Position numbers and translations under genes: made by a program. DNA of 51,664 bases from Chrysochromulina parva (Eukaryota; Haptophyta; Prymnesiales; Chrysochromulinaceae). Under the pieces are notes generated by a model that searched no databases, was not told the origin of the DNA, and worked only from the letters and a program-made list of their open reading frames with translations. Below are positions 30,122 to 38,723 of the stretch, in pieces. The stretch is from positions 1-51,664 of the forward strand of contig PJAB01000050.1 in assembly GCA_002887195.1 (NCBI GenBank), written 5' to 3'. Each line of letters opens with the position of its first letter. Position 1 is the stretch's first letter.

Positions 30122-33100
30122 TCAGTCGTCCTCATCAAGCGAGATGACCTCGCGGGCGGCGGGCGGCGGCCGTTGGCACAGCCGTTTGGCCGCAGCACTC
30201 TCGCCCTCCGCCGTGCGCCCAGGAGGCTCCTTGCGTGCGCCGAGCATCATACGAAGGTCATGGTTGCCAATTTCGGCACCAGCGGCACCTCCCCCACCCG
30301 CCACGCTGGCCACGCTGGCCGCTCCGACCCCCTGGTGCTGTGCAAAGCCGGCGCCACCCTGCAATGCGTCGCGACCGTTGAGAGTCGAGCCGGTCACCGA
30401 GAGCTTGCGTTCGACTGTACGCCACATCCAATCATCGACGGTGCCCTCCGCCAAGCAGTACTGCACGTGCACGCAGGAGTGCTGCCCGATGCGGTGCGCG
30501 CGGTCCTCCGCCTGCCACCGGCCAATCCGTCGTCATGCTAGGATACTTGTGGCACTCAGGAGGTCACTCAGGAGGCACGCATGAGGCACGCAGGAGGCAC
30601 TCAGGAGGTCACTCAGGAGGCACTCAGGAGGTCACTCAGGAGGTCACTGGCACTCCGGAGGCACTCCGGGGCACGCAGGTGGGCACTCGGGCGGACCGCC
30701 CGTGGCACCCCGTCACCTGCAGCAGGAAGGCGACGTTCCACGAAAGCTCCGCAAAGATGACGAGTGAGGCGGCCGTTAACGTCAGCCCCACCCCCGCCGC
30801 ATTGATCGAGAGGAGCGCCACACGTACGGACGACTCTGATTGGAATCGGTCGACGAGCGGCTGGCGATGCTCAGTCGGGGTGCGGCCGTCGATCCGCACT
30901 AGCCCACCCACGACCTTGGCCTTTTCGAGGAGCGCCGCCTCGAGCGCATCGAGCACCGCCTGGTGATGCCCGAAGAGGAGTAGCTTGACTTCCGGCGACG
31001 CCTCGAGGGTCGTGAGCACGTGCTGCACCACGCCGTTCACCTTCGCCTCGCCTGTCAGACCGCACACCTCCGTCAGCATAGGGTTGTGCTGGCCACCGCC
31101 GCCCCCCTCGTCGTCGCCGCCGCCGCCGCCGCCTCCGTGCTTGATAATCTCAGCCAGCCGGCGTGCGATGGCACCACTACTCTTCGCATCGATCTCGACA
31201 CTCACCGCCTGTCGCAGCTTGGGCGGCAGTTGCGAGAGGACAGCGCGCTTCTCCCGGCGCACCATGAGGCAATGCGCGAGCACCGCCGACAGATGAAGAA
31301 GATTGGACGATCCCTTATCGTCCCAACCCCATCTCCCTTGCTTGGCCGCGCAGTAGCGCACCGAATACTCCTTTTGGGTGCCGAAGACAGCTGGGCGCAA
31401 TGCATGCGCGCACGTGTAGAGCTCGATCGGGCGCGAGAGCACCGGCGTACCTGCACGAGAGGGGGAGGGAGGGGCGCGATTAGGTGTGAATGAGGGTGTG
31501 AATTGAGGACGAGCGGGAGGGCGAGGAGGACCGAGCGGCCGTTGAGAGCCTGGGCAGCGTACCGGAGAGAAGCAGAGCTCGCCGTGCCTGAGCAATCATC
31601 GGGATCAACGCCTTGGTGCGCTTGGTATCTGCTCCCTTGAGGGCATGGGATTCGTCACAGATGAGGATGCCAAAGCCGCACCTGAGAAGGTCAGCGGCCG
31701 CCTTCTCGGCGAGGGCGTACGAGATGATCGTGACACCACGCGCGACCCCACCGGCGCCCCTCTGGCTGCCATCCTGGCTGCCCCCCTGGCTGCCCCCTTG
31801 GTTGCTTCCATCGTCGTCGCTGCCACTGGCGCTCCCGTATGGGCCACCGGCGCCACGCGGCGTGAAGGCAGCAAGTGCGTGGGCAGCCTGTGGCGGCCGG
31901 AGCGGATCGGCCCCCTTTTTGACGCGGTGGACGAGCCCCGACGGCTCGGGTACGCCGGCACGCCCGAGCCAAGTGGACAGCTCGTTCGCCCAATTATCGA
32001 CGAGCGACGCGGGGCAGATGACGAGGGCTGGCCAGTCATTCGGGTAGCAGAGCGCGGTGCAGATGGCCTGCACCGTCTTCCCGAGACCCATCTCGTCGGC
32101 AATGAGGACGCGCCCACCGTGCCGGATGGCAAACTGCACCCCCTCACGCTGGAACTCGAACAGGGATCGACTCAGCCGTTCGGGGAGACGCTCGGCCATC
32201 ACCTTCGCCGCGGCCGCCTCACTGAGCGGAGGGGCGTACGCGAGGGCTGCTCGCTCGATCGGGTGTGCGGGGGCGAGACCCACCGCGCCGCCCTGGTCCT
32301 TCTCGAGGAGTTCCAGCAGTGCCTTGTAGCTCTCGAGTGGCACCTTGAGGCGCTGCGGCCCCAAGCCCGGCACGAGGCTCGCGCCCGGCAGGCCGGCCAG
32401 CGCGCGCCGCGCCAGCGGCAGCAGCTCGGGCGGGAAAGTGACGCATGCGAGCGCCGTCTTGGGCTTCTCAGGCCGCCCCGCGACCTCCTCGACGGCCAAC
32501 TCGACGGGGAGGGAGCGGCGAGCGGCGGGGGCGGCGGGAGCGGCGGGGGCGGTGGGGGCGGCGGGGGCGGATGCAGCGGAGGCAGCGGAGGCAGCGACGG
32601 AGGTGGCGGCGGTACTCGCAGCTTGGACGCTGCTGCCGCAGCACGGGAGGGCGAATGGAGAGGCCGCGCACGCTCGGGTGGGCGGCGGCGGCGGCGGCGC
32701 GGTGGCAGTAGCGGGCTGGAGCGGCAAGGGGCACAGAGCGGTCGGCACGACGGGCGTTCCGTCGCAGGCGCCGTTGAGCCGAACCTGCCGCTGCTGCTGA
32801 AGCGTCGCTAGCACCTGCCGCTGCGTGGGCGGCAACGGCGGCTGCTGCGGCGGTGCCGCCGGCGCCGGCGGCTGATGCGGCGGCTGCTGTGGCGGCGGAC
32901 GCGACGGCTGTGGAGCTGGCACAGCCGGCGCTGCCGCCGATGGGTATGGCGACGGCCGATTCGGCGGCTGTGCCGGCTGCTGTGGCGACGGCTGCGGCGC
33001 AAGTGGCGTCGTCTGCTGTGGCGCCGGCGGCCGCGGCTGCTGTGTCGGCGGCAGCGGCGGCGGCTGTGACAGCAACTGCTGCTGCGCGTACGTCACTTGC

Positions 33101-33590
33101 GGCCACGGCTGCTGCGTCGACGTCTGTTGCGGCCAATGCTGTGCCGCGGACGGCGGCGGTGGCAGTCCCGGTGGTGGCGGCATGGCCAGCGGCCCAGGGG
33201 CGGCAAGGGCCGTCGCTGGTGGGCGCATTCGGGTGCCCTCGAGCGTCTCTCGCCGCGCGTCCGGCTTCTGAGCATCCAAGGGCAGCTGCAGAGGCTGCGA
33301 CGGCGGCTGCGGCTGCGTGGTGCTCGCTGGCCATGGCGGCGGGTGCGTCGCCAGTTCCGGCTGCGGCGGTTGCGGCGGGAACGGTGGCTGCGAGGGTGGG
33401 GCTGCGTGGGACCCTTGGTATGGCTGCTGCCACAGCTGCTGGTGTTGATGCTGATGCCACTGCAGCTGGTGCTGCGGATCCGAGGACGCTGGCGGATGCC
33501 AGGCTTGCGGCTGCTGTGGCGGTGCAAGATGCGGCTGCGGTATTAACAGCTGGTGCTGCTGAACTTGCTGTTGCACGTGCTGCAGCAGCA

Positions 33591-33657
<67 letters not shown>

Positions 33658-33864
33658 AGCTCGCTGGCGACGCTCGAGTGCAGCGAGCCGCGACTGCTCG
33701 ATCCGCGCCTGGACAGAGTGCAGGGGTGTGGCGCTCAGCGGCGGCGCAGCTTGCGGTGCTGATGGGGGCAGATTAGGAGCGGCGGGAGTCGCCGGCGCGG
33801 CGCGGCATTGCCAGCAGCTCGAGCCGCCCTTGGCTTGGATCTTCGCGCACGCTGGGCACGACAT
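30122..33864 (-). CDS. SMARCAL1: SMARCAL1-type SNF2 annealing helicase, three exons
   Basis: Exons 33864-31563, 31450-30717 and 30511-30122 give 1141 residues; introns are 112 and 205 bp, both GT-AG. The N-terminus has a small Cys motif (CPACAKIQAKGGSSCWQC), then polyGln (about 69-96) and Pro/Gln-rich sequence. About 455-530 resembles a HARP domain (LACVTFPPELLPLARRAL, RLKVPLESYKALLELLEK). The SNF2 motor follows: ADEMGLGKT (about 588), DESH box (about 733), LSGT-PVLSRPIELYT across intron 1, then GHHQAVLDALE, RIDGRTPTEHR, NAAGVGLTLTAA and, across intron 2, LLQ-AEDRAHRIGQ. SMARCAL1 rewinds RPA-coated single strands and remodels stalled forks; HARP plus the SGTP.LSRP motif points to that subfamily over ZRANB3. 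An RPA-binding motif is not recognised. Gly-rich inserts interrupt both lobes. ATG 33864 has A at -3. Confidence 0.9.
30547..30700. repeat. Minisatellite in helicase intron 2
   Basis: Units related to ggcactcagga and ggtcactcagga (10-12 bp) repeat about a dozen times in the 205-bp intron. The array occupies most of the intron between the donor at 30716 and the acceptor at 30512. Confidence 0.8.
33592..33657 (-). repeat. CAG tract coding 22 Gln in the helicase
   Basis: The plus strand shows 22 consecutive CTG or TTG triplets, 21 of them CTG. The reverse complement codes an uninterrupted polyGln run near the N-terminus of the helicase. Confidence 0.9.
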
Positions 33865-34109
33865 CGTTGGAGACGCGGCAAAAGTACGCGGCGTGAACTG
33901 CCTGTGAACCCCCCCCAAAACTTGACTTCACACTTTAGAATCGCTCGCGCGTAGCCACGTTCAACCGCACGATAAACATTTTGACTCGTGTGAACCCTTT
34001 TTTCTCAAGACCCCGCCGAGGTTGTCGCTCGCTCCGAAGAGTGAGCGTCGACCCCGTGCTCTTCAGTGAAGAGACGGGTTCACTCGAGTCGAATCACATC
34101 TGCAAAATA
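33865..34109. promoter_or_regulatory. Divergent spacer between helicase and CobS genes
   Basis: The two start codons are 245 bp apart and point outward, so both promoters probably lie here. It includes AT-rich stretches (about 33905-34010) and a run of eight C residues at about 33909. No TATA box is certain. Confidence 0.4.
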
Positions 34110-35279
34110 ATGGCCCCGAACAACGCCCTTGGCAACCCCTCCGCGGCCGCGCTACGAGCCAGGGCTGAAGGCGGGCGGACGAGCAAATCGCCGGCGCGCC
34201 GAGGGCGAGCTAATGACGATGCTCGCACAGCCTCGGCCGACGGCTTTGGCGCGGGCGATCGGCCCATCTCCGCGGCAGTTGTCGCCTCGAGAGGCACGGG
34301 CACGGCGGTGCGCACGCCGCTCGAGGAGTTTGAGGCACTTCCCCGCGACGAGTTGCGCTGCTTCTTCACGGGCGTGATGTTTCTGACGCGCCTGCCATGC
34401 CCTGGATGGTGCGACCACCACCCCGGCTATCTCATGCGAGGCATGGCCTACTTCCCTGTGCTGGGCGCGCTCATCGGGCTGTGGGCGGCGGCCTTCTACG
34501 ATGCCGCTGCAAGCTTGTGGCCACCGCTCGTAGCCGCCGTCCTCTCGAGTGGCGCCACCCTCTGGCTCACCGGCTGCTTCCACGAGGACGGGCTCTGTGA
34601 CACGCTCGACGGCTTCGGCGGTGGCTGGACCAAGGCTCAGATCCTGCGCATCATGAAGGACTCGCGCAACGGTAGCTACGCGACGATGGGCGGATGCCTG
34701 TGGGTCGTCGCCAAGTCCGCCGCCCTCGCACGTCTCGGCGAGGGCTCGGTCTCAGGCTCTGTCTGGGCCCTCGGCGCGTCCGTTGGCGCTGGCCCCTCGA
34801 TCGTGGTGGCACAGAGCGTGGCGCGCGCGTCCGCGGCGCCGCTCATCTACGCGTACGAGTATGTCGTGGACGACGAAGACGCCAAGGGCGAGTACTACAA
34901 CTGGTTTGGCGAGAGCCGCCGCCTCCTCGGCCTGCCGCGTGTTCTATTCGCTCTCGGCTCGGCCACTGCTGTCGCGTTCACGCTGCTGGCGCCGCCCGAG
35001 GCAGCGCGTGCGCTGCTCGCCGGGGCGCTCGGGACGGCGCTCGCCGGCGCGTACGGGCAGTCTGTCCTCGGCGGCGTCATGGGCGACTTTCTGGGCGCCA
35101 CGATTTGCATGCTCGAGCTCGGCGTCTATCTGAGCTTGAGTGCCGACTTGCCCAGACTCGACACGCGCGCTCTCGGGTGGCTTGCAGCCGTCGTGGCGCT
35201 GCCGCAGCTCTATGGTGCGTGGCGGCGCTTTTACGAGCGCCGGATGGAGCAGGCCATCCAGGAGGCCAAGGAGTGCTGA
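34110..35279 (+). CDS. cobS: Cobalamin (5'-phosphate) synthase, CobS family
   Basis: CobS joins the lower-ligand nucleotide (alpha-ribazole or its phosphate) to adenosylcobinamide-GDP, the last assembly stage of vitamin B12. The 389-residue protein carries the family signature at about 155-190: CFHEDGLCDTLDGFGGG, then IMKDSRNGSYA. RCFFTGVMFLTRLPCP near residue 85 matches the usual start of bacterial CobS. Several hydrophobic segments fit the multi-pass membrane enzyme. The first 80 or so residues are Arg/Ala/Ser-rich and extra compared with bacteria, so they may be an organelle targeting sequence. The ATG at 34110 has A at -3 and G at +4; the frame upstream has no ATG. Algal CobS has been linked to remodelling of pseudocobalamin rather than full synthesis. 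No other cobalamin gene is in the window. Confidence 0.92.
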   Translation: MAPNNALGNPSAAALRARAEGGRTSKSPARRGRANDDARTASADGFGAGDRPISAAVVASRGTGTAVRTPLEEFEALPRDELRCFFTGVMFLTRLPCPGWCDHHPGYLMRGMAYFPVLGALIGLWAAAFYDAAASLWPPLVAAVLSSGATLWLTGCFHEDGLCDTLDGFGGGWTKAQILRIMKDSRNGSYATMGGCLWVVAKSAALARLGEGSVSGSVWALGASVGAGPSIVVAQSVARASAAPLIYAYEYVVDDEDAKGEYYNWFGESRRLLGLPRVLFALGSATAVAFTLLAPPEAARALLAGALGTALAGAYGQSVLGGVMGDFLGATICMLELGVYLSLSADLPRLDTRALGWLAAVVALPQLYGAWRRFYERRMEQAIQEAKEC

Positions 35280-35670
35280 GCGCCGCCCGCGCCGTGCTCT
35301 TGTTCACTGTTAGTACCCCTGAGAGTCGTCCACTGAGAGAGGCAGATTAGGGTGCAGAACAATAGGGTGCGGTTATTGACATGAAATTGAGACGCGCGAC
35401 GGTCCGACAATCGTTCAGGAAGAGGATAGAGGTTGACTGATTCGTGTTACTGACTGTTAGCGTATATACCCGTACGCGAGCTTTCTCGATCTCGTCGTCG
35501 CTCCTCACGTCTGAAACATGGTCTGAAAGCGCACTGAGGACTGAGCTCCCAAGCAGCAATCACCTCTCACAACCAGAATTATCCTTTTCACGAGCACTTC
35601 TTTTTCGCCAGCATTCCATAACCGAGCACTTGGAATTATCTGAAGCCATCCCGTTGTCTCCTTGATCACG
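35280..35670. other. Intergenic region, AT-richer
   Basis: These 391 bp hold the CobS 3' flank and the presumed promoter and leader of the BCS1-like gene. I see no gene or repeat. Confidence 0.6.
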
Positions 35671-37215
35671 ATGCCGACACCGACCAACTCCGAGTTCGAG
35701 TACATGCCCGCCCCGAACCGGCTTCAGCTCCTCACCCGCACCACGCCCTTCGACCCGGCCGTCCTCGCTTCTGCCGGCCTCGACGTGAGCTCGCTAATCG
35801 CCGCAGAGCTCAAGGGCTCTGAGCTCATCGGCCTTGTGACGAGCTATCTGGCATCGGACAAGTGCCAGAACACCAAGTCGTTTGAGTTAGGTATCGGGTC
35901 CGGCAAGCGCGGCAAGGGCGGATGCTGTGACATCAGCGACGACGGCGAAGGCATCGAGGTCTACCGTAACTCCTCCAAGAGTCTGGGTCTTGGCGTGTTC
36001 GAGATCAACTTCCACGACGAGAAGATTCATGCCCTCCACCAGACCATTGGTGAGGTCGTTGGCACCGACTGCGGCGCGACGCTGATGAAGAGCCTGGTGC
36101 TCCTCGCCAAGGACATCCAGCTGATCAGCGCCTTTTGCGACGAGCTCATCGCCGAAGCCGACAAGCCGGAGCCTTTCAAGTTTACCGTGTACCGCTTCGA
36201 GGTCCAGCACCAGTACTGGCGGAAGTCGGAGGTCGTTGAGGCGCGGCCGATCGAGTCGGTCGTACTGCCGGCTGCCATGAAGAACCGGCTGGTCGGCGAC
36301 CTGAGCGATTTCCTCTCGTCCGGCACGAAGAAATGGTACGCCGAGCACGGCATCCCGTACAAGCGCTCGTTTTTACTCCACGGCACTCCCGGCGCGGGGA
36401 AGACCTCGCTCATCCAAGCGCTCGCGGGCAAGTTCAAGCGTAACGTGTGCTACCTGTCGCCATCGCACCCCGACTTCACGGACGACGGGCTCAAGGCGGC
36501 GGTGCAGCGCGTGCCGACCGACTCGATTATCGTGCTCGAGGACGTGGACGGCATTGCGGCCGCTCACCGCGTCAAGAAGGACGGCGACAAGAGCGCGCTC
36601 ACGTTCAGCGGCATGCTCAATGCCCTCGACGGCGTCGGCGGCCAGCGCGGCCAGATTTTCATCCTGACGACCAACCACCGCGAGAACCTCGATGCGGCCC
36701 TCATCCGCAACGGGCGCGTCGACCTGCATGTCGAGTTCACCGATGCGACCGAGGAGCAGATGGTGGGGCTGTTCAAGTCTTTCTACGCGCATGCCGAGGA
36801 TTCCCTCGCCACCGCCTTTGCAAAGAGCCTCCAGAAGCAGCTGGGCGAGGGGCGCACGATCTCGATGGCGGCGCTCCAGCACTACTTCATCCAGCAGCGC
36901 AAGGCGACGGCCGAGGAGGCGTCGAAGCAGGTGGAGAAGATCATCGAGGAGATGGAGGCTATGGGTAAGGGCAAGAAGGGCAAGGAGGGCGAGGAGAAGG
37001 GAAAGGGGGCGGAGAGCAAGGGCAAGGAGAAGGGCAAGGAGGGCGATGAGAGCGCAGGGCAGAAGAAGAAGAAGAAGAAAGCGGGCGAGGAGGGCGAGGA
37101 GGGCGAGAGCGATGACCAGGAAGATGCAGACGCCGTTGATGACGCGCCGGGGAAGTCTTCCAAAAAGGGCAATGGCGGCAAGCATGTCAAGAACGTGCAC
37201 GTGCACATCCACTGA
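35671..37215 (+). CDS. BCS1-like AAA ATPase with charged C-terminal tail
   Basis: The 514-residue protein has one AAA module. A BCS1-type lead-in (RFEVQHQYWRKSE) is followed by FLLHGTPGAGKTSLIQALAG (Walker A, about 238), IIVLEDVDGI (Walker B, about 286), ILTTNHRENLD (sensor 1) and RNGRVDLHVEF (Arg finger region). Mitochondrial BCS1 inserts the Rieske protein into complex III and has an N-terminal membrane helix. Here the first 170 residues show no such helix, so this may be a soluble relative like the BCS1-like AAA proteins of plants and protists. From about 430 on it is Lys/Glu/Gly-rich, then acidic, and ends in alternating Val-His. The ATG at 35671 has A at -3; no upstream ATG is in frame. 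Confidence 0.88.
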   Translation: MPTPTNSEFEYMPAPNRLQLLTRTTPFDPAVLASAGLDVSSLIAAELKGSELIGLVTSYLASDKCQNTKSFELGIGSGKRGKGGCCDISDDGEGIEVYRNSSKSLGLGVFEINFHDEKIHALHQTIGEVVGTDCGATLMKSLVLLAKDIQLISAFCDELIAEADKPEPFKFTVYRFEVQHQYWRKSEVVEARPIESVVLPAAMKNRLVGDLSDFLSSGTKKWYAEHGIPYKRSFLLHGTPGAGKTSLIQALAGKFKRNVCYLSPSHPDFTDDGLKAAVQRVPTDSIIVLEDVDGIAAAHRVKKDGDKSALTFSGMLNALDGVGGQRGQIFILTTNHRENLDAALIRNGRVDLHVEFTDATEEQMVGLFKSFYAHAEDSLATAFAKSLQKQLGEGRTISMAALQHYFIQQRKATAEEASKQVEKIIEEMEAMGKGKKGKEGEEKGKGAESKGKEKGKEGDESAGQKKKKKKAGEEGEEGESDDQEDADAVDDAPGKSSKKGNGGKHVKNVHVHIH

Positions 37216-37687
37216 GCGAGCCCCGGTGGTCGACAGCCTGGAGCCCCCGGAATCGAAGAGGATGATGACCGGAAGAGGATCATGTTAACTTCATGATGCC
37301 GCGCCGGCTCACATCTGAATTCTGAAATACACCTAAACCAGGAGTACACTGCATATATGTACAGAACAAGATAGTGTGTACTCCCTGAGGGAGAACGAGA
37401 GCTCTTCACGCTCACACACACGATACGGCGAGGGCCGCGCGATGCCCCCCGCAGCTTCCTCACGCCAATGATTGCCTCGCGCACCACGTTGACCGCCATC
37501 CAAACCATCCTCAACGCCACCAGCGCGCGCATACTCCGTGACTCATATGGGGTCGTGTAAGGTGTGTGTATTCTGAGCGGGCAGTAACAGTGCCTACACG
37601 TGTTAACGTTCACACCGCGTGAGTTCCGATCTTCCTGGACTGAGCGTCGCGTCCTCCGCGAAGAATCTCGGTCGCTGTTGGGGTAGC
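37216..37687. other. Intergenic region between BCS1-like and PDZ-like genes
   Basis: An AT-rich stretch lies at 37310-37385, probably near the end of the upstream transcript. From about 37619 the frame of the next gene is open upstream of its ATG, so an earlier exon or non-ATG leader is possible. Nothing else seen. Confidence 0.55.
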
Positions 37688-38424
37688 ATGCGCTCGCTGC
37701 TCATCGCACTGCTTGGCGATCTCGTCGGCGCATTCGTGGTCACCTCGCTGGCGCATTCGGTGCCCGAGAGTGCTCTTGCCCGTACGACAGCAGTGGGCAT
37801 GGAATTCGGGAAAGGCTTTGGCAGCTACTACAGTGGATGGGCCGATTGGGTGAAGGAGTATCCTGAGGCCGATCGCACGGCGTATCCAGCGCTCTTTCTT
37901 ATGCCCAAAGATTGCTACGAAATCAGGCTTGACAAGCCACTTGGCATCGCCTTCATTGAAAACGACGACGGCGGTGTCGTTGTTGAGGACCTGGTGGAGG
38001 GCGGCAACGCGGCCAAGTCCGGCGTCATCAAGCCCGGAGACGTGCTGCTCGGAAGTACCGCCTGCATGGGTCGTGACGGCACATTTGAGCGCAAGATGAT
38101 TCCTGTCCGCTACCAGGACTTTGACACCATCAGTGACGATGATCCGGCGGTCGAACCTGCGGCCGCGTCCTCTCCCATCACCTCCCTCGGCGTCTTGAGT
38201 CGCCTGTGCTCGATTCCTGTCTGCTCGTGGCAGTGGGTGCCATAGGTTCCAACGAGCCGAGGTTCAACAAACAGCGCAAGAACGATGTGATCCTGCAGTT
38301 CGCACGACCGAGCGCCCCGTACGAGAACGACGGTGATCCGTTCAATGGAGGCTCGAGGGGGGTCAAGGACTACCTCGAGAGCCTCAAGTTGCCCGTCAAC
38401 AGCCCGTGGCTGAATCGCGTATGA
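37688..38424 (+). CDS. PDZ-like protein with N-terminal hydrophobic segment, two exons
   Basis: Exons 37688-38132 and 38234-38424 give 211 residues. The 101-bp intron reads ACCATCA|GTGACG to CGTGGCAG|TGGGTG; phases match and the join reads FDTI-MGAIGSN. The N-terminus (MRSLLIALLGDLVGAFVV) could be a signal peptide or membrane anchor. The body has a PDZ-like core: KPLGIAFIENDDGGVVVEDL, EGGNAAKSGVIKPGDVLLG, and the closing strand NDVILQFARPS. Similar proteins with the PLGI...GGNAA..G.I..GD pattern occur in algal and plant plastids as I recall, so plastid location is possible but unproven. The ATG at 37688 is the first in frame. Confidence 0.75.
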
Positions 38425-38723
38425 AGGGTTCACGTGAGGCATGAAGTGTGCGCGTCCCAGCGTATGTCGGCATTCGACATTCCGCATTCGGTGCCGTGTC
38501 CGTAAACAGTCGTGAGTCGTCAGTCGACCTCACGAGCCTCTATAGCGAAATTGAGTATAGCCCGAGAGATCGAGAGTACTCAGTACCGGTACTTGTGTCG
38601 ACCGAGGGGTGCGGAGCCGTCCTTTGAGACGGTGCGTGTTGCGCTTTGGGGGACCGCGTCGAACTGAAAGTTACGTGCCGTGCAGCGGACGCGTCGCGTC
38701 ATCACACGCGAGGTCCTTGCGAG

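Noticed and set aside
31645..32811. 388-codon plus-strand frame over the helicase
   Set aside because: It mirrors the SNF2 motor on the minus strand and is Gly/Arg-rich without a domain.
34110..35279. Bacterial contamination as source of CobS
   Set aside because: It sits between intron-containing eukaryotic genes in the same base composition and has an N-terminal extension not seen in bacteria. Read coverage would settle it.
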